Shown piece by piece: positions 25,350-35,100 of a DNA stretch of 64,000 nucleotides. The stretch comes from Cutaneotrichosporon cavernicola (Eukaryota > Basidiomycota > Tremellomycetes > Trichosporonales > Trichosporonaceae): contig NC_083394.1 in assembly GCF_030864355.1 (NCBI RefSeq), forward strand, positions 2,046,001-2,110,000, read 5' to 3'. Below the pieces are notes generated by a model. That model searched no databases, was not told the DNA's origin, and saw only the letters and a list, made by a program, of their open reading frames with translations. The translations under genes and the position numbers were made by a program. Position 1 is the stretch's first letter, and the number at the start of each line of letters is the position of its first letter.

Positions 25350-27034
25350 ATGCCCAACTCTGACTCGGACAAGGCGTCGATTAAGCATGTTGAGACCCTC
25401 AACCCCGACGAGACACCCCATGTCGACACGGACGGAGTCGATCGCCACCTCGCTGTAAAGTACCCCGAGTCCCTGGTGGGCCTGAGCGAGGCCGAGCTCG
25501 ACGCCGTGGACCGGCGCGCAACGCGCAAGATCGACATCCTCCTCATGCCGGCTCTCATGGCACTGTATGTGCTTAACTACCTGGTACGATAATAGTAGCC
25601 AACTACTTTCTTCTTCTAACAGTAGGACCGGCAGAACGTTTCCACGGCCAAGATCGGCGGCCTCACCGACGACCTAAACATGACCCAGAGCCAGTTCGCA
25701 ACATGCGTTGCGGTCCTGTTTGCCGGATACAGTGAGTCGCGCCTGATATGCCGCTCATAAAGTTTCACTGCAGATCCCCTCAAACATGATGGTGGGACGA
25801 GTGGCCAAGCCCAGTGTGTATATCTGCTGTTGGTGTGCCATGTGGGGTACTGTGTCGGCGTGTACTGGCGCTGTGCAGAGTTTTGCCGGGTTGGTGGTAT
25901 GTCGCCTCATGTTGGGGTTCACCGAGGCGGCATTCTTCCCCGGTGCTGTGTATCTCCTCTCGCTGTTTTATACCCGGAAACAGCTGGCATTGCGCACTGC
26001 AATCTTGTACTCTGGGTCACAGATTGGGAACGCGTTCGGTGGGCTCTTTGCCCTCGCGTGTCTTCAGCTCGATGGGGCGCACGGGCTACAGGGATGGCGC
26101 TGGCTCTTCATCATCGAGGGTGTGATGACCGTTGGGTTTGCCATCATCTTTGCTCTGTATATGCCCAACAAACCCGCTACAATGCGCTGGCTGGATCGCC
26201 AGGAACGCGACCAGGTGCTGTTCCGCCTCGAGATGGACAAGGGGACCCAGGACGGAACCAAGGAAATGACCACGCGCCGCGCGTTCAAGCTATCCCTCAC
26301 CGACGTGAGTTGCCTTTTATCCACTTACGCTAACTCCAGCCGGCAGTTTACCTCCTCGGCCTCACTCTGTGGTGCTGCTGGGTCGCGGCTGCCGTCACCA
26401 ACTTCTTCCCCATGTGAGTTGTTTTATGGGAAACGGACAGCTGATATCAGTGTGGTCAACTCGCTCGGATTCAGCCGCACAGTCACGTTGTCCATCACCG
26501 CCCCACCATATATCCTGTGCATCGTGTGCCTGGTCATTGTAGGCTGGAGCTCGGACAAGCGACGCGACCGCACCTGGCACACGGTCTGTGCGATGAGCGT
26601 CACCATCGTCGCCAACATCATCGCGCTCGCGACCACAAACGTCGCCGCCCGCTACTTTGCCATGATGCTTATGCCGGGCTCGTTCTACAGCGCAACCATC
26701 GTCCTGTTGTCGTGGATCAGCACATCCGTCGTTGGACCAGACATCAAGCGAGCCATCGCAATCGCGATGATCAACAGTTTCGCCAACAGCGCCAACATCT
26801 GGACCAGTGAGATGTTGCCCGGGCCGGCTGACACCAGGCTACCTCTACAAGGCGCTGCGGTATATCCTCGCATTCAGTGTCAACCTCGCTGCCAGTGTGC
26901 TCGTCATCCTCCTCACATTCCTGACGCGGTGGTATCTCCGCCGCCAAAATGCGCGGCTCGATCGCGGCGAGGACCTCGGTCCGAACGGCCCGACGCAAGT
27001 CCAGATCGAGGCCAAGTACCGGTTCACGCTGTAG
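25350..27034 (+). CDS. MFS transporter, ACS family (Dal5/Tna1-like)
   Basis: Six exons (25350-25583, 25626-25731, 25763-26304, 26340-26413, 26451-26806, 26838-27034) encode 502 aa. The signature of the anion:cation symporter family is clear: RRATRKIDILLMPALMALYV then NYLDRQNVSTAKIGG, IPSNMMVGRVAKPS, RLMLGFTEAAFFPGAVYLLS and WRWLFIIEGV. Known members carry allantoate, nicotinate, biotin, pantothenate or organic acids; the substrate here is not visible. Introns are 42, 31, 35, 37 and 31 nt. The second intron uses the acceptor ATAAAG, needed to give AGYISLQIPSNMM; the nearby CAG would shift the frame. The fourth and third introns have lengths that do not add stops, so unspliced reading stays open in places. 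The gene follows the beta-galactosidase in the same direction after 484 bp. Confidence 0.93.
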
Positions 27035-27303
27035 CTGTTCCATAAGCCAAGACGAGTCGGTCGCATGCAAGGAGGTGCCACCACGTGCTCGAAGATTAAC
27101 AGTTGGATGTCCGTGCCTGTGACTGATACTGGACAATTTGAGAAATGTGGCCGGCAAAGCTCGGCTCAGGCCATTTGCTGATTAAAGCACTGAAGCAGGG
27201 AACAGGTCGAGTCAAAAGCTGGCATGTTGACATGCCGAAATCTTCAGAGCCCTCCTGATGCAGCTACATATCGCCCCCGCCGTGGATCAGTCTCCACACC
27301 ACC

Positions 27304-29004
27304 ATGTCGCAGACAAAAACATACACATACACACAGAGCATAGAGCTCGAGCGCGTCCGCCCAGCCTACGCGGGCGGACGCGACAAGCAGCGTAACAGCG
27401 ACCCCGACCTGTTTGGGGGACGCGACAAGCAGCGCAACAGCGATCCAGACCTGTTTGGCGGCCGCGGTGAACCGACCGTCGGTGCCAGCCTGCCGCAAAC
27501 ACCGGGAATCTCGCAGGAGGACCTCGCACTGCACAACCTCGACGCAGTGTTGGGAGACGGGGATGGCGGGGAACGCGTCACGCCAGTCCTTCACCCGCCC
27601 GACAAGGGGCGACATGCGTGGCAGTTCCTAGCCGCAGCCACACTCGTCGAGACCTGGGTCTGGGGCTTGCCTGTATGGAGATTGGGAAGAGTACGAGCTG
27701 ACAACAGTACACGGTCGGTGTCTTGCATGCGTATTGGCACACCCACATGTTCCCAGAGGACGAGAGTACACTCACTCTCGCAGCCACACTCCAGACCGGT
27801 TTGATGTTTATGAGCACGGCACTGCTAGGCCCGTGGGTACTTGGCCGAAGGGAACGAACTGACGTCAGGCTGTTCACGACGTTCCCGCGCCAGCGGCGGT
27901 TGATCCAGGCTGTCGGGCTGCTCGTTGCGTCCGCTTCCATCATCGCAGCCGGCTTTGTGACCAAGGCGTCCCACCTCGTCGCAACCATCGGGTGCCTCTA
28001 CCCTTTCGCAGGCGGTATGTCACCTCCTCGCCCTACCGCTCGGGCTGACTTTAGCACTTTACCTCCCCTGCGCGACGATCATGTACGAGTGGTTCATCGA
28101 GCGGCGTGGGTTGGCTTCGGGCATCCTCTTCGCAGGCACTGGTGTTGGCGGTACAATCTTCCCCCTTGTGGTGAGCGGCCTCCTCAACCGCTTCGGATAC
28201 CGGGCTGCAATGGTGTCGCTCGGCCTCGCATTCTTCATCATGAACGCCATTGCACTCATGTTTATTAAGCGCCGTGTGCCGCTCCCAGCCCGAGGGGCAA
28301 CGCATGCCCTCCCGCGCCCCAGTTTTGAGTGGGGCGTACTCAAGACGAGCGCGTTCTGGGTCGGCATGGCCGCACTTCTCCTCACAAGTCTCGGGAACTT
28401 TAACCCCACCCTCTGGATTCCCAGTGAGCCTCTACAGAAATTGAAGGTTGAGACTGACGCCAGCCTTCGCCGAGACGGTCGGAGCAAAGAGGCCCGACGG
28501 CACCGCCCTCGTGGCCATCATGAATGCCGTGTCGGTGCCCTCCAACATCCTCATGGGGTGGATCTCGGACCGCGCCCCAGGTCGTGTAACAATCTTGGGC
28601 AATTGCTTACTTGCTTCGCTCTCCGTCTTTATTCTCTGGGGCCTTGGCACGAGCTCGGGCGTCCTCGTCGCATTTAGCGTCTTGTGGGGATTTAGCGCAC
28701 TGAGTTTTGTCTCGCTCTGGTCCAAGCTGATCACGCGGACATGCAGTGAGTTCTTCCGAGTAAACACATCTGACACGCAGAGGACCGTGGCCCACATATG
28801 AACACATACATTTTCTCGCTGTATGCCGTTTTGCGCGGCGTGGGTAACCTCACATCCGGCCCGATCTCTACCAAACTCCTTCGCACGGGTGTGTTCCGCG
28901 GCGCAGCTGGTGCGTACGGCAACACAAACTTTGGCGCCGTGCTAGTGTACACTGGAGTGACAATCATGTGTGGCGGATTTGTCGGAATCTTCTTCCCCAG
29001 TTAA
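27304..29004 (+). CDS. MFS transporter, monocarboxylate-porter type
   Basis: Five exons (27304-27672, 27708-28014, 28055-28423, 28464-28745, 28781-29004) encode 516 aa. The hydrophilic N-terminus contains a perfect 14-residue tandem duplication (GGRDKQRNSDPDLF twice), coded by a 42-bp DNA repeat at about 27370-27460. The membrane part has a long gap between DKGRHAW and the first helix, CATIMYEWFIERRGLASGIL with GTGVGGTIFPLVV, typical of the fungal MCH/monocarboxylate porter family, then SVPSNILMGWISDRA in the second half and a final helix VTIMCGGFVGIF. Introns are 35, 40, 40 and 35 nt, each with CTGAC branch points. Substrate is unknown; lactate, pyruvate or riboflavin-type solutes are carried by relatives. 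It is 269 bp downstream of the ACS transporter in the same orientation. Confidence 0.9.
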
Positions 29005-30452
29005 ACATTCCGGCAAACAGGAGGCCCATGCAGATCAACCCCTCTGCGTTGGATTCACCCAATAGAATAGAATAGATGTATCTCCCGGAGTTGTTGAGCC
29101 GCGGAAATCTACTGCAGCTAGAGGCGAGGGCGCCCTTACCGAACCGACGCTAAAGATATCACCAACCCTGTTCGCCGCCGCCGCGTATTGCTTCCCCCAT
29201 TCCATGGCGTCCTCGTTGTCAAACGGTGTACTGCCACTTCGTATGAACTGTGTCTGGTCAACGGCTAGTGTCGAGTTGGATCCTGTGACAGAGGGTGTAT
29301 CGCGTCTCGAGTTGGATACTGTGACAGAGGGTATATCGCGTTTCAGCGTTCGATCTGCTCTACTGGCCCTCACTCTCACTCTCACTCGCCCTCACCGACG
29401 AGTATCGGGTGCTGACGGTCGTTTGCTCGTCTACCACGCGCCCGAAGCTGCCCGACCTCGCCTACCCATCTCGCCCGCCGCCACATCTCGCCCGCCTCCC
29501 CATCTCGCCCGCCTCCCCATCTCGCCCGCCTCCCCTTCTCGCCCGCCTCCCATCTCACCCGCCTCAGCCGCCTGATGCCCCAGATAAGACTGAAACCATG
29601 CACACTCATTGGGCGGCCCCACCCAGAGGGCCCCAGCACCATTGCGCCACTCCACACATTAACAGCGGAGCGATTTCCGAGTACATTCTGTCCCAGATTC
29701 CGGGGAACATTCGCCACTTGTAACAGCCATATTCGCTGGCCGCGGAGATGTTTCTGGATGTTTTTCCGGCCGACTCGCCTTGGCAGACCCCGAGTCGCCG
29801 GCGGAATGGAGGATAGCTGGCGAATGAGAGGCCGAGTCAGAAGCGTGTTGGCGAAGCTAGCGCCAGGGAACGCCACTGACCCAGGTATCATGGACAGCTG
29901 ATTCTTGGCTTGGCTTTGGGTATCCGAAGCCGAAACGCGCCGGCCGATGTGCGCAATTTTTTAGACAGGTTGTAGGAATCGTTTCTCAACCCCCGGTCTG
30001 AGTGGGACTTTAAACATTATACATTTGATGCAGCTCCGCTCGCTCTACAACTAGCTCTTCTGCATACCTGCGTACCTGCGTACCTACGTACCCGCGTACA
30101 GCAAAGATTTCACGTCAGCAAAGAGTCGGAAAAATGAGGCATGTAGATGCAACGGTACCTGAGATGAAATCAGGGTCTTCTAATCTCGCCCTGAAACTTC
30201 GGAACATCCGACAGTGAACGATTTCTCGTCATCCAACTTACTCTTGTCGTCTTTCGACTCGGTCTCCATCCACCCTCCTCATTTCTCCTCGACAGGGGCT
30301 GGTGGCGCAGGATGTAGTTAGGACCGGCGCGGCCCTTGGCCCCACGGGCGAGCGCTGTTCTCCGCCGCAGACTTGCAGACTTTTTAAAAGGCTGACTCGG
30401 GCGACATTGAAGAGGCCCCTCTTCTCCGCGGAAAGTCACAAAGTAACTAACC
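29005..30452. other. Intergenic region with short direct repeats
   Basis: About 1.45 kb with no confident gene. A 34-bp direct duplication (TCGAGTTGGAT.CTGTGACAG with CGCG end) lies at 29271-29304 and 29307-29340. CTCGCCCGCC repeats occur at 29465-29560, and an 8-bp CGTACCTG-like repeat at about 30066-30100. An open minus-strand frame across 29035-29385 includes the duplication as a 12-residue repeat but has no start or partner exons that I can support. Confidence 0.5.
29271..29340. repeat. 34-bp direct duplication
   Basis: Two near-identical copies spaced 36 bp apart, differing at two positions. Confidence 0.85.
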
Positions 30453-31894
30453 ATGGGCTACCACAAGAACGAGAAGGACGTGCGCGACGTCGACTCTGCC
30501 GAGGACAACGACTACGATGTCGAGGTGCTGGGCTCGAAGCGCGGTGTCGTCACCGACGAGGTGTTTGGAGCCATCACCGACAACGGGCCCAACTACCGCT
30601 CGGTAAGATCTTTCGTGGGGCTCGCTGACATTAGGTCGGATGGCTCGGCACCGCCGTGCTCATGATGAAGACGCAGATGGGTCTGGGTGTGCTTTCTATG
30701 CCCGCCGTCTTTGACACGCTCGGGATGATTCCCGGTGTCCTCTGCCTCATCGCTATCGCCGCCATCACTACCTGGTCCGACTACATTGTCGGCAGGTGGA
30801 AGCTCGCCCACCCGGACACGTACGATATTGCCGACGTCATGATGCGTATCTTTGGCCGCTTCGGCTACGAGGTCATGAACGTTGCATACACTCTCTTTTG
30901 GATCGCCGTGAGCGGCTCGGCCATGCTTGGTCTTTCGACGGCTCTTAACGCCGTTAGCTCGCACGGCGCGTGCACTGCCGTCTTTGTGGCTGTCGCTGCC
31001 ATCATCGCAATGGGTCTGGCATCCATCCGCACTCTCGGCAGGATCTCTTGGCTCGCATGGATCGGCGTCACCTCGATCGTCGTCTCCATCCTCGTCCTTA
31101 CCGTCTCCGTCGGCGTCCAGGACCGCCCCTCGGCTGCGCCCAAGGAGGGCCTCTGGGAGCCCGAGATCAAGCTCTTCGGTAACCCCAGCTTCACGTCGGC
31201 CATCTCTGCTATTGGTACCCTCGTGTTCTCGTACGCCGGTACTCCGGCGTTCTTCTCCATTGTTTCCGAGATGCGCGACCCCCGTCACTACACTCGTTCC
31301 CTTGTTACCTGCCAGACTATCATTACTTGCGTGTATCTCGCCATCGGTATTGTCGTCTACTACTTCTGCGGCGCATTCGTCGCCTCGCCCGCCCTCGGCT
31401 CGGCAGGCACCCTCATGAAGAAGGTATGCTACGGCCTCGCCATCCCCGGCCTCGTGTCGACCGTTTGCCTCGTCACCCACCTCCCCGCCAAGCAGATCTT
31501 TGTCCGCATCCTCCGCGGCTCTGACCACCTCACCTCAAACAGCATCGTCCACTGGGCCACCTGGATCGGCTGCGTCGCCGCATGCACCATCATCGCATAC
31601 ATCATCGCCTCGGCTGTCCCCGTCTTCGGCGGCCTCGTCTCCCTCGTCGGCGCCCTCCTCGGCACACTCATGTGCTTCCAGCCAATGGGCTTCATGTGGC
31701 TCTACCTCCACCGCGAGGACGAGCGCACCACCAAGTGGTACCTCGGCGTTGCGTGGAGCACTTTTGTCATTGTCGCTGGTATGTTCCTCATGGTGTCGGG
31801 CACCTACGGTTCGATCGTCGACATCAAGGACTCGTACGCCAAGTACGGCGGCACTGCCGCCTGGACTTGCGCCGACAACTCGGGCTCGGTCTAA
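30453..31894 (+). CDS. AAAP-family amino-acid transporter (Aa_trans), copy 2
   Basis: Exons 30453-30602 and 30635-31894 encode 469 aa; the 32-nt intron ends CTGACATTAG, as in copy 1. The soluble N-terminus is acidic (EKDVRDVDSAEDNDYD) and ends DNGPNYRS, then VGWLGTAVLMMKTQMGLGVL starts the membrane domain. Further motifs are VGRWKLAHPDTYDIADV, TALNAVSSHGACTAVF, SEMRDPRHYTRSL, YYFCGAFVASPALGSAG and a C-terminal GTYGSIVDI. It shares its first intron position and most motifs with the transporter at 19100, but it lacks the two later introns, so the two are diverged paralogues rather than a recent tandem duplication. Role: proton-coupled uptake of neutral or aromatic amino acids at the plasma membrane, by family. 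Confidence 0.94.
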
Positions 31895-32560
31895 GCTGGC
31901 AATCTGAGGGTGTAAGTTGGGGTAGTTTGGATTAGTAACCGAGTATAGTTATGAGGCAGGTCTGGTTGGAGGTATGCATTGTCTCTTTGTTCTTGAGGCT
32001 GGATTGTCTCTTCTCTTCTCGAGGCTACATTGTCTCTTCTGTTCTCGAGGCGAGATCCAGAAAATCTGGCAGCTTAGTCAGGAAGGGCCTTCATCAACGA
32101 GATACCGAACATCTCGGCCACCAAGACCAGGTCCCATCTCACGACGCAGTCTTTGCTCTGGCCCGCGGATGCCTCTGATTATGTGCCGGGGAGTTTGGGG
32201 TCATTGGTACCCCCTAGCTGTTCCGCTGCATCACTGCCACTGTCTCTGAAGACGAAGGGAGCTGAACGCGTCAAGTCATAAGCTCCGAAGGTCCTAGTTG
32301 GAAGAATGCCGGTTCGGCCTTGACCGTTCACCGGGTGGTTGACTGCCGGTTGAGGTGACGTTTAACCGGACGGACGTGGTGGGCTACCATCCCTCTACTC
32401 ATACTTTATACCTCTGTCATTACTATCCACACACTCTTCATCGTTCATTTCCCAGATCCGTCCACACTTGACACTTTACAGTGAGTAGCCTCCTCTTCGC
32501 GAGGCAGCAACCCCGACTGACGCCAAGCTCTCCCTCTTAACCCAAACCGACACCACCACA
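31895..32560. promoter_or_regulatory. Upstream region of the SDR gene
   Basis: About 670 bp. A GTGAGT at 32480 and a CTGACGCCAAG at 32517-32527 could bound an intron in the 5' leader of the dehydrogenase gene. CTCGAGGC repeats near 31990-32055 are the only other pattern. Confidence 0.4.
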
Positions 32561-33427
32561 ATGCCCAAGGACGCCGCCCCCGAGGTCATGCCCGAGCTGG
32601 GCGTTGACGCCCTCTTCAACCTCCGCGGCAAGGTCGCTCTCGTGACTGGCGGCGCGACCGGCATCGGCAAGATGATTGCTGCCACCTACGTCCGTAACGG
32701 TGCCAAGGTGTACATTGCGTCGCGCAAGCTCGCCGACCTCGAGCGTGTTGCTGCACAGCTCTCGCAGCTCGGCAAGGACTCTGGTGGCCAGTGCCTCCCA
32801 ATCCAGGCTGACGTCGGCACCAAGGCCGGGTGCGACACCCTCGCTGCCGAGATCAAGAAGCGCGAGCAGCGCCTCGACATTCTCGTCAACAACTCTGGCT
32901 TGACTTGGGGCGCCCCCATGGCAGACTTCCCAGAGGCCAGCGGATGGGACAAGGTGTTTGCCCTCAACGTCAAGTCTCAGTTCTACCTAACTGTCGGTGT
33001 ACTCGACCTCCTCAAGAGCGGAAAGGACAACCTCAACCCTGCGAGTGTCATTAACATTGCCTCGACCGCCGCCATCTCACCCCAAGCTGAGGGATCCCTC
33101 TCCGCAAAGGGCCACGGCACGTACTCGTACCAGCCGTCCAAGGCTGCGTCGCTGCACCTCACCCGCGTCCTCGCGTCCTCGCTCGCCAGGGACCACGTCA
33201 TTGTCAACGCTATCTGCCCAGGCGTCTTCCCAAGCCGTATGACCGCGTTCGGCCTGGAGAACAACCGCGACGTCCTTGAGAGCGGCCAGCCGACGGGCCG
33301 TGTCGGCACGCCCGAGGACATTGGTGGCCTCGCTCTGTACTTTGCGTCGCGCGCAGGCGCGCACTGCACCGGCACCGGTATCGTCATTGACGGCGGTGCC
33401 AGCATCGCCTTCTCCGCCAAGCTCTAA
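32561..33427 (+). CDS. Short-chain dehydrogenase/reductase (classical SDR)
   Basis: A single exon encodes 288 aa. Classical SDR motifs are complete: nucleotide-binding TGGATGIG at about residues 29-36, NNSG (NNAG variant) near 112, catalytic Ser in NIASTAAIS, and YQPSK giving the YxxxK active site. ICPGVFPSRM follows, and the C-terminus has CTGTGIVIDGGASI. Arg in IASRK after beta-2 suggests NADP(H) preference. The closest pattern is the RhlG/3-oxoacyl reductase-like group often annotated in fungi, but substrate cannot be assigned. There is no signal peptide, so it is probably cytosolic. It lies between an amino-acid transporter and a drug-type MFS, all in one orientation. Confidence 0.93.
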   Translation: MPKDAAPEVMPELGVDALFNLRGKVALVTGGATGIGKMIAATYVRNGAKVYIASRKLADLERVAAQLSQLGKDSGGQCLPIQADVGTKAGCDTLAAEIKKREQRLDILVNNSGLTWGAPMADFPEASGWDKVFALNVKSQFYLTVGVLDLLKSGKDNLNPASVINIASTAAISPQAEGSLSAKGHGTYSYQPSKAASLHLTRVLASSLARDHVIVNAICPGVFPSRMTAFGLENNRDVLESGQPTGRVGTPEDIGGLALYFASRAGAHCTGTGIVIDGGASIAFSAKL

Positions 33428-33939
33428 GATGTGTTGTCGATTTAGTAGTATCAGGCCTCGGTATGTAAAAGTGCAACGCCTCAGTATGTAAAAGCAGTCG
33501 TCCGCTAACGGCGACGCGTGCAACGCTGTCTACCTTGCCCGTGCGAGATTTCCGCTCTCGAATTTCAAGATGCCCACCCAGCCGCCACGGTCCCTTCATG
33601 TAAACTCTGTTTTCGGTCCGTCCCCGAATGGCATATCGTTTTACTTTATAGCCATACATCACCCCAAGGGTTCACCCATGTGATTCAGGCGTCCCAGTGG
33701 AGCGGGCTGGGCCGGTTCCGGTCCAGGTTCAGGTTTTGTTCGAAACCTGGGGTTGGCGATGGTATGCTATACGTCCGCCTTTGTCGGGCCGTAACCTTGC
33801 TCTTCTACGATCCGCAACATGCCCCGTGGACGCCAAAGCCACCGCTGACGCCATGAGGCTTTACTCTAGACAGTAGCAGTAGCCTCGCACCTCCTTCTCA
33901 CTCTCACTCTGTCTCTGTCGTGTCCATCGCCTGCCCGAC
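33428..33939. other. Intergenic spacer with a hairpin
   Basis: About 510 bp. The sequence near 33721-33750 contains CCAGGTT and AACCTGG facing each other around a short loop, a possible hairpin. The 60 bp before the next ATG are pyrimidine-rich. Nothing else is recognised. Confidence 0.4.
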
Positions 33940-34284
33940 ATGGCAGACAACGCACTCAAGCTCTCCAACGACCAATACTCGACCCTCCTCCAGGCCTTCG
34001 GCTACCCCGCTGCCGGCTGCTTCTTCACCAACTTTACCAAGGAAGCCGCTGTGAAGTGTCGTTCAGTGAACGGCAGTCCGGGCCTCGCACCTAACAAATC
34101 GGCAAACGCCCAGATCTGGTTCTGCCGCCTGTCGTCGAACGCGACGGCCGCAGACACAGATATCCTCGTGGCCAAACTCCCAGCCTCATCCCACCGCTGC
34201 TTTACCGCTAGTGGAGGACGACGCGCCGCGGCACTATACCTCCTCCCCCTCCTTGCTGCTTTGCTACCAGTTTTGCTCGTCTGA
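33940..34284 (+). CDS. Small hypothetical protein with C-terminal hydrophobic tail
   Basis: A 114-codon frame starts after a CT-rich leader (TCTCACTCTCACTCTGTCTC) that resembles other 5' leaders in this window. The protein is not recognised. It has four cysteines, four N-glycosylation sequons (NFT, NGS, NKS, NAT) and ends in a 20-residue hydrophobic stretch (YLLPLLAALLPVLLV), like a tail anchor or GPI-attachment signal. No N-terminal signal peptide is seen, and the upstream frame closes within 60 bp, so an anchored surface protein would need a missed exon. It could also be a chance frame. Confidence 0.4.
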   Translation: MADNALKLSNDQYSTLLQAFGYPAAGCFFTNFTKEAAVKCRSVNGSPGLAPNKSANAQIWFCRLSSNATAADTDILVAKLPASSHRCFTASGGRRAAALYLLPLLAALLPVLLV

Positions 34285-35100
34285 GTCTGTGAGTCAAAGT
34301 GATAAGTGAGTATTGACCGCAGCCCTGCATCTAGTTCCTCCCGCCCCGCTCCCGCTTTCCGTAACCAATGCCAAGCACAAAAGTAGACTTTGGGTCACGC
34401 GTCTATAATCGTCCTCTATCCCTACCCCACCCACATCACAATATCACACGGCTCTGTACTACCCTGTTACCATGTACATAACTTTCTGGAGTTGAATACT
34501 ATACTCTGCAGAACTGTAGATGACGTTCAGGATGACGCCACCTCCTTCGGTAGATCTACCACCCTGTCTGCTGGACATTTGGCGGTGCTTGCCGCTCAAC
34601 ATGTTCTGGATCCAGCCCTCTGTTGCCAACTGTTGGATGTGAGGCTCACAGCACAGAGACACAGACATGCCCCAGCTCACGATCCCTGACCCGCCAAGAT
34701 CCTGACAAACGTCAGACTTGTTCGACATCCAACTCTTGAATCAGCAGCTGCAATTCATTCAACAGGCCATTGCGCATGTCACAGGTGTGCATCTCTCTTG
34801 TCGACGTGGAAGTGTTATCTCGATCTCGGACGACGCGAGGTTCCGAGGTTGCGGCTGAGGCTTCGGATCCCATTTCGGTTGGAGGACGTCACTGCGGTAT
34901 GCAAGATGGAAATAATAACATTAACCCACAAGGTTGTCACCCGCCCAACAGACGCTCCACGTACCGCTGTACTCTGGTGGACGAACCATGCCTAGTGCGG
35001 ATTGCTGCCACGTCGACAATGGAGCAGAGAGGTGATGTAGTGGCTGAAGTGAACAGATAAAAGCCAGTCTGCTCAACGAATCAGCCTCAAGCGCAGCAAC
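34285..35100. other. Intergenic region, no gene recognised
   Basis: About 815 bp before the second DHA2-type gene. Short open frames show no domain. I see no clear repeats. Confidence 0.5.

Noticed and set aside
29035..29385. Minus-strand frame with a 12-residue tandem repeat, possibly a terminal exon
   Set aside because: It has no ATG start and no upstream exon that I can join, and its third-position GC seems lower than in real genes here. The repeat period of 36 bp keeps frames open by itself.
33721..33760. GTTCGAAACC resembling a tRNA B box
   Set aside because: The surrounding sequence forms a simple CCAGGTT/AACCTGG hairpin and lacks an A box, anticodon arm and acceptor stem at the needed spacing.
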